This document shows, one piece after another, positions 41,291-49,603 of a stretch of DNA of 64,000 nucleotides (position 1 is the stretch's first letter; the number at the start of each line of letters is the position of its first letter). The notes below the pieces were generated by a model. That model saw only the letters and a program-made list of their open reading frames with translations, was not told where the DNA came from and made no database searches. Position numbers and translations under genes: made by a program. Source of the stretch: Empedobacter sp036647415 (GTDB taxonomy: Bacteria > Bacteroidota > Bacteroidia > Flavobacteriales > Weeksellaceae); contig NZ_JAVXKG010000006.1 in NCBI RefSeq assembly GCF_036647415.1, positions 1-64,000 of the forward strand, in the 5' to 3' direction.

Positions 41291-42385
41291 TTAGCAATAT
41301 TTTTCTCCTTTTTTCTGTAATTTTAAATCACTTACATACGATTTAATTTGTTGCACATTACTACGTGGACAAATCAATAAACCCTTGTCTGAATTTATAA
41401 CAACATAATTCTCCAAACCATCTATAATAATAGCTTTATCTTCTGTCGAATAAATAAAATTGTTTGCAGTATTATAACCCGAAAAATGATTACACAACAA
41501 TGTGTTTTGATTTTCGTCTTGATCTTCGCCTGTATATTTATATTTTTCATAAATCGCCGACCAAGTTCCAATATCACTCCAGCCAAAAGTCGTCGGAATA
41601 ACATATACGTTATCAGCTTTTTCTAAAATACCTTTATTTATAGAAGTTACATCTAGTGTTGTATAAATAGGTTTTAGTGTTTTTATATTCTGAATTTCTT
41701 TTGGTAGCTCAAAATATTTTCCCAACGTTTCATACATTACAGGTAGATGTTCTTTAAAAGCAGTTATAACACTTTTTACAGACCAAATAAGGATTCCTGT
41801 ATTCCAGATAAATTCACCACTTAAAAGAAAAGATTCTGCAAATTCTAAATCAGGTTTGTCAACATAAGATTTTACTTTTTTTATAGCTTTTGGTTGCTCT
41901 ATAAACTGTATATAACTGTAATTTACATCTGGTCGTGTAGGAGCAACGCCCAGCGTAATCAATTTATCATCGTCCGAATTTTCAAATGCAATCATTGCTT
42001 TTTCTATAAATTCGTCTTCATGTAAAACAAAATGATCTGAAGGCGAAATAATCAATTTTGCATTCGGATTTATTTGCTGAATTGTCATCGCAGCTAACAA
42101 ATTGCATGCAGCAGTATTCATAACACGCGGCTCAAAAATAAAATTAGTTTCTAAAAATTCAGGAATTTGCTCTTTTACAAATTCTTTATAATCGGTTACC
42201 GTAACAATAAAAATGTTTTCTACCGGAATTATTTTTTTTAATCTTTCGTAAGTTAATTGGATAAAAGTTTTTCCAATTCCAAGTAAATCATGAAATTGTT
42301 TTGGTTTTTTTATTGTACTCAATGGCCATAATCTCACTCCTGTACCACTTGCAAGAATAACAGCGTAGTTATCTTTATTATTCAT
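41291..42385 (-). CDS. Mannose-1-phosphate guanylyltransferase
   Basis: A 364-residue nucleotidyltransferase that makes GDP-mannose from GTP and mannose-1-phosphate for surface polysaccharides (ManC type, GT domain only). Seen are ILASGTGVRLWPLST and KKPKQFHDLLG at the start, ISPSDHFVLHED (metal-binding SPSDH), and FIWNTGILIW. The usual second glycine of AGGxGxR is serine here (ASGTGVR). C-terminal isomerase domain of bifunctional forms is absent. Confidence 0.9.
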   Translation of the reverse strand: MNNKDNYAVILASGTGVRLWPLSTIKKPKQFHDLLGIGKTFIQLTYERLKKIIPVENIFIVTVTDYKEFVKEQIPEFLETNFIFEPRVMNTAACNLLAAMTIQQINPNAKLIISPSDHFVLHEDEFIEKAMIAFENSDDDKLITLGVAPTRPDVNYSYIQFIEQPKAIKKVKSYVDKPDLEFAESFLLSGEFIWNTGILIWSVKSVITAFKEHLPVMYETLGKYFELPKEIQNIKTLKPIYTTLDVTSINKGILEKADNVYVIPTTFGWSDIGTWSAIYEKYKYTGEDQDENQNTLLCNHFSGYNTANNFIYSTEDKAIIIDGLENYVVINSDKGLLICPRSNVQQIKSYVSDLKLQKKGEKYC

Positions 42386-42394
42386 GATATTTTT

Positions 42395-42994
42395 TTAAAG
42401 TTTATTAACTGTAGCAGTTGCACTAATCAAATATTTTTTTTTGGATTTAAGTTCTAAACAAAGATATCTCAATTTACGTTTGGATTCTTTTTGAAAAACT
42501 CTTTTTCCGATAGAAAAGACCGTGCCATCTTCTAAATCTTCGAGGTAGGTTTGAGTAGGATTTTTATCAGCAATTATAAATTTAGACACATTAATATCTG
42601 CACCCAAACTTGCTTTTGGATGTTTTGCATGATGTAAAATATACGGTTTTAACTCGTCTGGATAAACATGAATAGATTCTGTAAGCAATTTACCAAAAAT
42701 AGCTTTCCATTCTTTACCATGTGGATTGATTGTTCTCGAGTCAAATTGTACAAAAGTTTTGAGATGCGCTACTTCATGTGTAAAAACAAAAAAGAAGGCA
42801 TAAGGATTTAAATCGCCATTTACAGTAATTTGATGACGATTTGACGCCAAAAGTTTACGATAATCGCCTAACTTTGTTTCACGTCTTTGTGTAATTTTAA
42901 GGGTTACGAAATGATTTTCTAACCAATTTCTTACAAACAAGTCGGCATTTATGGGCAGATAAGAAATTAAATGTTCTAAATTCACATTGTGCAA
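42395..42994 (-). CDS. SprT-like domain metalloprotein
   Basis: A 199-residue SprT-family protein with the zinc motif HEVAH in FVFTHEVAHLKTF (around residue 73), the same family as the DNA-protein crosslink protease Spartan. In bacteria the role is unknown. It lies 9 bases before the guanylyltransferase on the same strand and is divergent from the Mla-type genes. Confidence 0.88.
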   Translation of the reverse strand: MHNVNLEHLISYLPINADLFVRNWLENHFVTLKITQRRETKLGDYRKLLASNRHQITVNGDLNPYAFFFVFTHEVAHLKTFVQFDSRTINPHGKEWKAIFGKLLTESIHVYPDELKPYILHHAKHPKASLGADINVSKFIIADKNPTQTYLEDLEDGTVFSIGKRVFQKESKRKLRYLCLELKSKKKYLISATATVNKL

Positions 42995-43025
42995 GATAAA
43001 TAAAAAGCCTTTCCAATAAAAATAT

Positions 43026-43033
43026 TAATTTTG
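43026..43033 (+). promoter_or_regulatory. -7 promoter box of mlaE
   Basis: TAATTTTG ends 5 bases before ATG 43039, again implying a leaderless transcript. Confidence 0.5.
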
Positions 43034-43038
43034 TCGTA

Positions 43039-43785
43039 ATGAAATTAATCGAAAATATAGGGTCATACTTTATGCTTATGGGTAAAGTATTTAGTAAACC
43101 TCAAAAATGGAGTGTTTTCTGGAAATTGACTATAAGAGAAATATACGATTTAGGAGTTAACTCGTTAGGTATTGTAACCTTCATCTCTACGTTTATGGGA
43201 GCTGTAGTTGCAATTCAAATGGCGCAGAACTTTCAAGGTTCCGCAATTCCTGTCCCAGATGCATACATTGGTTATGCAACAAAAGTAGTATTGGTATTAG
43301 AATTTGCACCTACAATTATGTCATTAATTTTAGTAGGTAAAGTAGGTTCTTACATTGCCTCGAGTATAGGAACAATGCGTGTTACCGAACAAATTGATGC
43401 GTTAGATGTTATGGGAATTAACTCTGCAAACTTTTTAATCTTACCAAAAATTATTGCCTGTATTTTCTTTAATCCACTTTTGATTATGGTTAGTATCGGT
43501 TTTGGATTATTAGGAGGATATTATATTGGTGTTTTTACAAAAATGTGGTCTGCAGCTGATTTTATAACTGGTTTACAGATGAATATGGCAACCAAATTAT
43601 TTGTTTACACATTCCTAAAAACAATGGTATTCGCTTTTGTCATCGCAACAATTCCTGCTTACTATGGTTATAAAGTAAAAGGAGGATCATTAGAAGTAGG
43701 ACGTTCAGCAACAACAGCCGTAGTATGGACATCTGTTACAATTATTGTAATCAATTTAATTTTAACACAAACAATTTTAAGCTAA
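43039..43785 (+). CDS. MlaE-type ABC permease
   Basis: A 248-residue membrane subunit of the Mla (MCE) phospholipid transport system. Hallmarks are GAVVAIQMAQNFQ, LEFAPTIMSLILVGKVGSYIASSIGTMRVTEQIDALDVMG and several membrane helices. The next gene is the ATPase, overlapping by one base; the substrate-binding MCE protein (MlaD) is not adjacent and must be elsewhere. The system moves phospholipids between the inner and outer membranes. Confidence 0.93.
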   Translation: MKLIENIGSYFMLMGKVFSKPQKWSVFWKLTIREIYDLGVNSLGIVTFISTFMGAVVAIQMAQNFQGSAIPVPDAYIGYATKVVLVLEFAPTIMSLILVGKVGSYIASSIGTMRVTEQIDALDVMGINSANFLILPKIIACIFFNPLLIMVSIGFGLLGGYYIGVFTKMWSAADFITGLQMNMATKLFVYTFLKTMVFAFVIATIPAYYGYKVKGGSLEVGRSATTAVVWTSVTIIVINLILTQTILS

Positions 43786-44555
43786 TGATTGAAGTTAAAG
43801 AAATACGCAAATCTTTTGATGGTGTAGAGGTTTTGAAAGGTTTTTCTGTTCCGTTCGAAAAAGGAAATGTTAGTTTGATTATTGGACAAAGTGGATCAGG
43901 AAAAACAGTTTTTCTTAAAAATTTGATTGGTTTATTAACTCCAACATCGGGTCAAATTCTTTATGAAGGAGACAATATGGTCGAATTTGATTATGCAGAA
44001 AAACAACGTCTTCGTTCAGAAATTGGTGTAGTTTTCCAAGGTTCGGCATTATATGACACGATGAATATTTTAGAGAATGTAAAGTTTCCTTTAGAAATGT
44101 TCTCAGATTCATCAAACGCTGAAATAGAAAAACGTGCACGCGCAGTTCTAGATCGCGTAGAAATTGCACGAACAGCATTAAAAAAATATCCTTCAGAAAT
44201 TTCTGGAGGTATGCAGAAACGTGTAGCCATTGCAAGAGCCATTGTAAATAATCCTAAATATTTATTTGCTGATGAACCAAATTCAGGATTAGATCCGAAA
44301 ACAGCTTTAGTTATCGATCAATTAATCTATGATATTACAAAAGAGTACAATACGACAACAGTAGTCAATACACATGATATGAATTCGGTAATGGAAATTG
44401 GTGATCATATTGTATTTCTTAAAAATGGTTTTTTAGAGTGGGAAGGAACAAAAGAAGAGATTTTGGTGGCTGATAATCCAAATGTTATAGATTTTGTATA
44501 TTCGTCAAATCTTTTCAAGAAATTGAGAGAAGCATTACTTAAAGAAAAACAATAA
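43785..44555 (+). CDS. MlaF-type ABC ATPase
   Basis: A 256-residue ATP-binding subunit. Walker A GQSGSGKTVFLKNL, Q-loop VVFQGSALYDTMN, signature ISGGMQKRVAIARAI, Walker B YLFADEPNSGLDP and switch His in NTHDMNSV are all intact. ATG 43785 overlaps the stop of mlaE by one base (TAATG), which is preferred to the upstream in-frame ATG at 43725 inside mlaE. It partners the permease in lipid transport. Confidence 0.94.
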   Translation: MIEVKEIRKSFDGVEVLKGFSVPFEKGNVSLIIGQSGSGKTVFLKNLIGLLTPTSGQILYEGDNMVEFDYAEKQRLRSEIGVVFQGSALYDTMNILENVKFPLEMFSDSSNAEIEKRARAVLDRVEIARTALKKYPSEISGGMQKRVAIARAIVNNPKYLFADEPNSGLDPKTALVIDQLIYDITKEYNTTTVVNTHDMNSVMEIGDHIVFLKNGFLEWEGTKEEILVADNPNVIDFVYSSNLFKKLREALLKEKQ

Positions 44556-44565
44556 AAAAAATACG

Positions 44566-45162
44566 ATGAAGAAATTAGTTTTAGCTGCTTTTGTAGGCTT
44601 ATTATCAAATTTTGCATTTGCACAAAATATCAATTTTGGTATAAAAGGTGGAGCAATTTTTAATACAGACAAAGGAGAAGTTTTTAAAGATGCAGGAAAT
44701 ATTTTCAAAAAAGATGGTAAAGCCTCAGCTGGTTTTCAGGCTGGTGCATTAGCTAGAATATCTTTAGCAGGAATTTACATTCAACCTGAATTATTATATT
44801 CTCAGTATAAAAATGAGTATGATGTAAACGGAGATAATTTTAATGTTACAAAAAAACGTATGGATGTTCCAGTTAACGTTGGGAAAAAATTCTTAGGTTT
44901 AGCCCATATTCAGGCTGGTCCAGTATTTTCTTACTATTTTGATGATAAAATTTCATTTAATGATATTAAAAATGCAAAACAAGATAATTTTAATGTAGGA
45001 ATGCAAATTGGTGCAGGAGTAGAGGTATCAAAATTATTATTTGATTTGCGTTACGAATTTGGCTTTGGAAAAGTTGCTTCAGAATTTATTCATGATAGCT
45101 ACGATTACAAAACAGAAAATCGTCCACAAATGTTAAACTTAACAGTCGCATATTTATTCTAA
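44566..45162 (+). CDS. Outer-membrane beta-barrel protein (PorT-like)
   Basis: A 198-residue outer-membrane protein: signal peptide 1-19 (NFAFAQ), then alternating beta-strands such as NINFGIKGGAIFN and RISLAGIYIQPELLYSQY, ending in the aromatic terminus LTVAYLF. It fits the OMP_b-brl_2/PorT class; 11 bases after mlaF, so it may be cotranscribed and act at the outer-membrane end, but no biochemical link is known. Confidence 0.82.
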   Translation: MKKLVLAAFVGLLSNFAFAQNINFGIKGGAIFNTDKGEVFKDAGNIFKKDGKASAGFQAGALARISLAGIYIQPELLYSQYKNEYDVNGDNFNVTKKRMDVPVNVGKKFLGLAHIQAGPVFSYYFDDKISFNDIKNAKQDNFNVGMQIGAGVEVSKLLFDLRYEFGFGKVASEFIHDSYDYKTENRPQMLNLTVAYLF

Positions 45163-45208
45163 AGAGTTGTTTGTAAATAATTTTATTGGATATATTTAAC
45201 CTATAATG

Positions 45209-45216
45209 TATTTTTG
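45209..45216 (+). promoter_or_regulatory. -7 promoter box of the TPR gene
   Basis: TATTTTTG, perfect TAnnTTTG, 20 bases before ATG 45237. Confidence 0.55.
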
Positions 45217-45236
45217 CAACCTCGTAAATTATTAAA

Positions 45237-45944
45237 ATGGCAAAAAATAATAAAAAAGAAGAATTCGCTACAGAGCAATTCGTAGAAAAATTAGATAGAA
45301 CAGCGTTCAACGTAGAGTTTTTTGTTGAAAAATATGCTAAAGCAATAGGGATTGGTTTAGGAGTAATTATTGTAGCTGTTTTAGGTTATTTTGCTTACTT
45401 AAAATTAGTCGTAGAACCTAAATCAGAAGATGCATTAAAAGAAATGGTGCAAGCCGAACGTTTATTCGACCAAGATTCTATCAACGTAGCACTTAATGGT
45501 AGCCCAGGTAGTTTCCAAGGTTTACAACAAATTGTAGACGAATACGGAAATACTGAAGCTGGTAATTTAGCACGTTTCAAAGCAGCTAGTTCTTACTATA
45601 AATTAGGAGATTACGCATCTGCTGTAAAATTATTAGAAGATTTTGATACAGATGATAACGTTATGTTAGCTCAAAAATATGGAATGATGGGAAATGCTTT
45701 AGTTGCATCTAATAAAATGGACGAAGGTTTACCATACTATATAAAAGCTGCCGAAGCAACGGAAGTAGAAACTTTACAGTCTACTTACTATACAAAAGCT
45801 GGAGAAATTGCAATGGAATTAGGAAAAAATGCTGATGCTTTAAAATATTTTCAAGCGTTAGAAGATAAATATCCAAACGCAAACAATGGAGAAACTGCAA
45901 AGTTTATAGAGCGTTTAAAATATGCTTCAGAAACAGCAAAATAA
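45237..45944 (+). CDS. Membrane-anchored TPR protein (YfgM-like)
   Basis: A 235-residue protein: N-terminal charged segment, one membrane helix (about 38-58, IGIGLGVIIVAVLGYFAYL), then tetratricopeptide-type repeats (for example ARFKAASSYYKLGDYASAVKLL and GMMGNALVASNKMDEGLPYY). Resembles YfgM, a periplasmic chaperone partner of the Sec translocon and outer-membrane assembly. Single gene with its own promoter and terminator. Confidence 0.85.
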   Translation: MAKNNKKEEFATEQFVEKLDRTAFNVEFFVEKYAKAIGIGLGVIIVAVLGYFAYLKLVVEPKSEDALKEMVQAERLFDQDSINVALNGSPGSFQGLQQIVDEYGNTEAGNLARFKAASSYYKLGDYASAVKLLEDFDTDDNVMLAQKYGMMGNALVASNKMDEGLPYYIKAAEATEVETLQSTYYTKAGEIAMELGKNADALKYFQALEDKYPNANNGETAKFIERLKYASETAK

Positions 45945-45965
45945 TCCAATAGATAGTATAAAATC

Positions 45966-45997
45966 AAAAAGCTGAACAATATGTTCAGCTTTTTTTA
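45966..45997 (+). terminator. Terminator of the TPR gene
   Basis: AAAAAGCTGAACA / TGTTCAGCTTTTT with a three-base loop and T7. Confidence 0.85.
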
Positions 45998-46059
45998 TTG
46001 ATATAAGTCAAAGTATAAACTAAATCATTTTTGTAATTTTACCATTCAATAAAATAAAA

Positions 46060-46557
46060 ATGGCAACAGAAAATAAAAACTTATCACATTATAATAAAGC
46101 AGAATTACCAAATGTAGCAGGTAAAAAATTTGCAATTGTAACATCAGAATGGAATAATCATATCACATTCAACTTACGAGATGGCGCTAAAGATACTTTG
46201 ATTGATTTAGGAGCTAATGAAGGCGATGTAACCTTATATCAAGTCCCTGGAAGTTTTGAATTGATTTACGGAGCTGATAAAATAGCAAAAGCGTATCCAG
46301 AGTTGGATGGAATTATTGTTATAGGTTGTGTGATTCGTGGCGCTACAGCACATTTTGATTATGTTTGTGAAGGCGTAACACAAGGAACCAAAGATTTGAA
46401 TATAAAACATGATATGCCAATTATTTTTTGTGTATTGACAGATGAAAACGAACAACAATCTATTGATCGTTCTGGTGGTAAACACGGAAATAAAGGAATA
46501 GAAGCAGGAGTTGCTGCAGTTATGATGGCAGATTTTAAAGCTAAATTAGCCAAATAA
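46060..46557 (+). CDS. ribH: 6,7-dimethyl-8-ribityllumazine synthase
   Basis: Penultimate enzyme of riboflavin synthesis. Family residues: IVTSEWNNHIT with the Trp that binds the substrate ring, VPGSFELIYGA, GCVIRGATAHFDYVCEG (catalytic His in the TAHFDYV segment), and FCVLTDENEQQSIDRSGG. 165 residues, normal. No FMN riboswitch is seen upstream. The thioesterase gene begins 13 bases later. Confidence 0.97.
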   Translation: MATENKNLSHYNKAELPNVAGKKFAIVTSEWNNHITFNLRDGAKDTLIDLGANEGDVTLYQVPGSFELIYGADKIAKAYPELDGIIVIGCVIRGATAHFDYVCEGVTQGTKDLNIKHDMPIIFCVLTDENEQQSIDRSGGKHGNKGIEAGVAAVMMADFKAKLAK

Positions 46558-46570
46558 TAAGATTAAATAA

Positions 46571-47311
46571 ATGTCAATTTCCTCAGATTTTCAATCAAAA
46601 TATGCAAAAGAATGGGAAATTTACTTTTCTCAATGTTCGCCTAACGGAAAGATGAAATTAACCGAATTAGCTAATCTATTTCAGTTAACAGCATCAGAAC
46701 ATGCAACAAAAGGAGGTTTAGGTTTTTCTGATTTACAACAATTTGATCAATCTTGGGTAATGAATCGTATCCGAATAGAAATTGAAGAATTGCCTTCTTG
46801 GTCAGATTTTATTGAAGTAATAACATGGATTGAAATTTTGAAAGGCGCAAAATCTATTCGTGATTTTACAATAGAAAAACAAGGAAAAAAAATAGTTGGT
46901 GCCTCAAGTCTTTGGGCGGTTTTTAATACAAAAACACGTCGACCAGATATTTTACAAATTGATTCGTCACACATTGATCGTTTTCCAGATTTAAAGCCAA
47001 CAGAAGAAGATAATTCCAAATTATCGCTTGATTTTGTAGCAACAGAAACCAAAATTTATCAAGTCAAATTTTCTGATTTAGATATTGTAAAACACGCTAA
47101 TAATATCAAATATTTAGAATGGTGTTTAGATTTTATTGATCCAAAAATTATTTTAGAAAATCGTGTAAAAGCAATTGATATGAATTTTCTGAAAGAGTTG
47201 AGTTTAAATGATACAGTAGAAATTCAGAAATTAGAAGAAGAAAACTTTGTTCACTTCAAAATTCTGCACAATGAGCAAGTAAACTTTGTTTGTCGATTAG
47301 AGTTAAAGTGA
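46571..47311 (+). CDS. Acyl-ACP thioesterase
   Basis: A 246-residue double hot-dog protein of the acyl-[acyl-carrier-protein] thioesterase (FatA/FatB-like) family that releases fatty acids from ACP. Diagnostic: the second domain's DLDIVKHANNIKYLEWCLD, the counterpart of the plant DxNxHVNNxKY active-site motif. Cotranscription with ribH is likely (13-base gap) without a metabolic link. Confidence 0.9.
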   Translation: MSISSDFQSKYAKEWEIYFSQCSPNGKMKLTELANLFQLTASEHATKGGLGFSDLQQFDQSWVMNRIRIEIEELPSWSDFIEVITWIEILKGAKSIRDFTIEKQGKKIVGASSLWAVFNTKTRRPDILQIDSSHIDRFPDLKPTEEDNSKLSLDFVATETKIYQVKFSDLDIVKHANNIKYLEWCLDFIDPKIILENRVKAIDMNFLKELSLNDTVEIQKLEEENFVHFKILHNEQVNFVCRLELK

Positions 47312-47420
47312 TATTTTGTCATTCTTAGCTTGTCGAACAATTTTGATAATTTGTCAAGTAGAATTTTTTCAGCTTCTCATCAAATATTATACGTTGTTCT
47401 GAAATTAGTTCAGAATAAAG
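47312..47420. other. Short intergenic region without features
   Basis: About 110 bases after the thioesterase stop; no gene, promoter box or hairpin is seen before the terminator at 47421. Confidence 0.5.
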
Positions 47421-47460
47421 AAAAAATAAAAAGGTTTCATTACGAAACCTTTATTTTTTT
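47421..47460 (-). terminator. Terminator overlapping the NlpE-like gene end
   Basis: AAAAAATAAAAAGGTTTC / GAAACCTTTATTTTTTT hairpin with a five-base loop, used on the minus strand; it overlaps the stop at 47451. Confidence 0.75.
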
Positions 47461-47906
47461 GTCAAAACAAATTTTGCAGAATCAGCAGATTCAATTTTTT
47501 GTTTGTTTTTATCTAATTGTACTATTTTTCCCTCTTCTACTAAAAAAGCATTCGGTACGTTTGCAATTTCTGGTAAAACAATTGTATTTCCGTCCGCTTC
47601 AAACTTAAAAGTTCCCGTTGTCATCATCGCTTCTTTATCTACACCTAATCTTTTTGTCGAATAAACATAACCATTGTTCGGAAGTAATTTTATTTCCATT
47701 TCAACCTCTTTACAATCTTTCTCAAAACAAGGTAAAATTCCTTTGTAAGAACCTTCGTATTTGATAGATTTTTCAGCTGTTTTTACTTCTGTTGTAACGG
47801 AATCTACATTGTTTTCTACTTCATTTTTAACTTGCTCATTTTCGCTTTTACAACTTGTAATCAACAATGCTGAAACTGCAAATATGGCTAAAATTACGTT
47901 CTTCAT
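47451..47906 (-). CDS. NlpE-like lipoprotein
   Basis: A 151-residue lipoprotein (lipobox ITSC) resembling the N-terminal domain of NlpE, the E. coli outer-membrane lipoprotein that signals surface contact and copper stress through Cpx. The domain pattern is YEGSYKGILPCFEKDCKEVEMEIKL with a C-x5-C pair (CFEKDC) and a beta-sandwich continuing to VLTKK. No CpxAR partner is nearby; the signalling role cannot be inferred here. Confidence 0.85.
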   Translation of the reverse strand: MKNVILAIFAVSALLITSCKSENEQVKNEVENNVDSVTTEVKTAEKSIKYEGSYKGILPCFEKDCKEVEMEIKLLPNNGYVYSTKRLGVDKEAMMTTGTFKFEADGNTIVLPEIANVPNAFLVEEGKIVQLDKNKQKIESADSAKFVLTKK

Positions 47907-47945
47907 TTTTTTAGAATTTGATTAAAGATAGTACTTTTTTGAGCC

Positions 47946-47983
47946 AAAAAAAATCCTTCTGAAAATTTTCAGAAGGATTTTTT
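47946..47983 (-). terminator. Terminator of ndk
   Basis: AAAAAAATCCTTCTGAAAA / TTTTCAGAAGGATTTTTTT, a symmetric inverted repeat 24 bases after the ndk stop. Confidence 0.85.
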
Positions 47984-48006
47984 TATAATTTTTTGTTCTT
48001 TTTTGA

Positions 48007-48423
48007 CTAGAAAATTTCTTTCGCAGCAAAGTGGAAAGCAGCTTCGATAGCAGCATTTTCGTCAGAATCAGATCCGTGAACAGCATTAGCGTCGATAGAC
48101 TCAGCATATTTTGCACGAATTGTTCCTTCAGCAGCCTCAGCTGGATTTGTAGCACCAATTAAAGTACGGAAATCAGCAACAGCATTGTCTTTTTCTAAAA
48201 CTGCAGCAACGATAGGTCCAGAAGTCATAAATTCAACTAAATCTTTGAAGAAAGGACGCTCACTGTGAACAGCGTAAAAAGCCTCAGCATCTTGCTTAGC
48301 TAATTGTGTTATTTTAGCCGCTTTGATTGTGAAACCAGCGTCAGTAATGTCTTTTAAGATATCTCCGATGTGTCCTTTTGCAACTGCATCAGGCTTAATC
48401 ATTGTAAATGTAATGTTTGCCAT
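48007..48423 (-). CDS. ndk: Nucleoside diphosphate kinase
   Basis: Balances NTP and dNTP pools by moving the terminal phosphate through a phosphohistidine. The active-site His116 lies in NAVHGSDSDENA, and the N-terminal TFTMIKPDAVAKG is the classic NDK motif. 138 residues, normal. A perfect -7 box lies 39 bases upstream. Confidence 0.97.
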   Translation of the reverse strand: MANITFTMIKPDAVAKGHIGDILKDITDAGFTIKAAKITQLAKQDAEAFYAVHSERPFFKDLVEFMTSGPIVAAVLEKDNAVADFRTLIGATNPAEAAEGTIRAKYAESIDANAVHGSDSDENAAIEAAFHFAAKEIF

Positions 48424-48461
48424 TTTATTGATTTGTATTTATTACTAATTTTTTGAGAGTG

Positions 48462-48469
48462 CAAAATTA
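48462..48469 (-). promoter_or_regulatory. -7 promoter box of ndk
   Basis: Minus-strand TAATTTTG, perfect TAnnTTTG, 38 bases before the ndk start. Confidence 0.5.
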
Positions 48470-48609
48470 CAAAAATCATTTGAACTGACGATTATTGTAA
48501 TTAAAATTTCTTATTATGATAAATATATTAATATTTATTTAATAAGGATAGGTTAAAATTTGAATTATCTACCAAATATTAAGAATAAATGATTTTGACA
48601 AAAGTTGTT

Positions 48610-49518
48610 TTAAAGATTAACAGATTTTCGCTGAAACATTTCGGGTTTATAATTGGTGATAAAAACACCACAAATAATTAAGATTGCTGCAATAATAAAT
48701 TTAGACGAAATTTCTTCGTCCAAAATTAGCCATCCCAAAAGAATTGCAATTATTGTATTGAAATATGACAAAATAGAAACTTGTATTGGTGAAATTTTAG
48801 TTAACGCATAATGAAATGAGAAAAATGCAGTCACAGAACCAAAAACTGCTAAATAAATCATTGCTGAAATACTTTTTAAACTCCAATTCTCGAAATTATA
48901 ATTTTCGCTAAAAATAAATGCAAAACAAATTTGTACAATTCCTGCAAACATAAACTGATAGAAAAGATTTAGAGAAATATTTTTGGATTGAATATTCATT
49001 TTTTTTGTAAAAATTGTTCCAGCAGCCCAACCCGTAATAGCACAAAAAAGAAGAATAATTCCTGTGCGATATTCTGGACTTACCAACTCTTGTAAACCGT
49101 CCCAAAAAATAAATAAAATACCACTAAAACACATGATAATTCCTATTAATCCTTTGATGCTAAATTTTTGTAAACCTATGGTAACACTACCAATAAAAAC
49201 CAAAATAGGTGAAGTTGCATTAATTAATGAAGCTAAACTACTCGACACATTTTCTTCTGCAACAGTGGTTAAGCCATTTGCAATAATCAACATCAAGATT
49301 GAGAAAATAAGTTGATAAGAAAGGTTTTTCCAACCAATCCATTTTAATTCTTTTTTATAAAGTAGAATAATCAGCATAATTATTCCAGCTAAAAACTGGC
49401 GAATTCCTGCAACAAACCAACCCGGAATGGTTTCTACCGCAATTCGAATTCCGAGAAATGTAGTTCCCCAAACAATGGCTACAATAGTAATGGCGATTAA
49501 TAGTTTTGTGTCTTTCAA
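48610..49518 (-). CDS. EamA/DMT family transporter
   Basis: A 302-residue drug/metabolite transporter with ten predicted membrane helices in two EamA repeats; the first begins at VAIVWGTTFLGIRIAVE and the second around GIILLFCAITGWAAGTIF. These export amino acids or other metabolites; substrate unknown. Divergent context: it lies between ndk and alaS on the same strand. Confidence 0.92.
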   Translation of the reverse strand: MKDTKLLIAITIVAIVWGTTFLGIRIAVETIPGWFVAGIRQFLAGIIMLIILLYKKELKWIGWKNLSYQLIFSILMLIIANGLTTVAEENVSSSLASLINATSPILVFIGSVTIGLQKFSIKGLIGIIMCFSGILFIFWDGLQELVSPEYRTGIILLFCAITGWAAGTIFTKKMNIQSKNISLNLFYQFMFAGIVQICFAFIFSENYNFENWSLKSISAMIYLAVFGSVTAFFSFHYALTKISPIQVSILSYFNTIIAILLGWLILDEEISSKFIIAAILIICGVFITNYKPEMFQRKSVNL

Positions 49519-49548
49519 AATGTGTTATTTTAATGACTTATAAAGATA

Positions 49549-49583
49549 AAAAAAAGCGACTTGATAAACCAAGTCGCTTTTAA
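49549..49583 (-). terminator. Terminator of alaS
   Basis: AAAAGCGACTTG / CAAGTCGCTTTT hairpin; minus-strand T-run follows. Confidence 0.8.
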
Positions 49584-49603
49584 TATATTTATGAAAGAAG
49601 ATT

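Noticed and set aside
43725..43784. Longer start of the MlaF ATPase
   Set aside because: Overlaps mlaE coding by 61 bases and adds a Cys/Asn-rich stretch not found in the family; TAATG coupling at 43785 is better.
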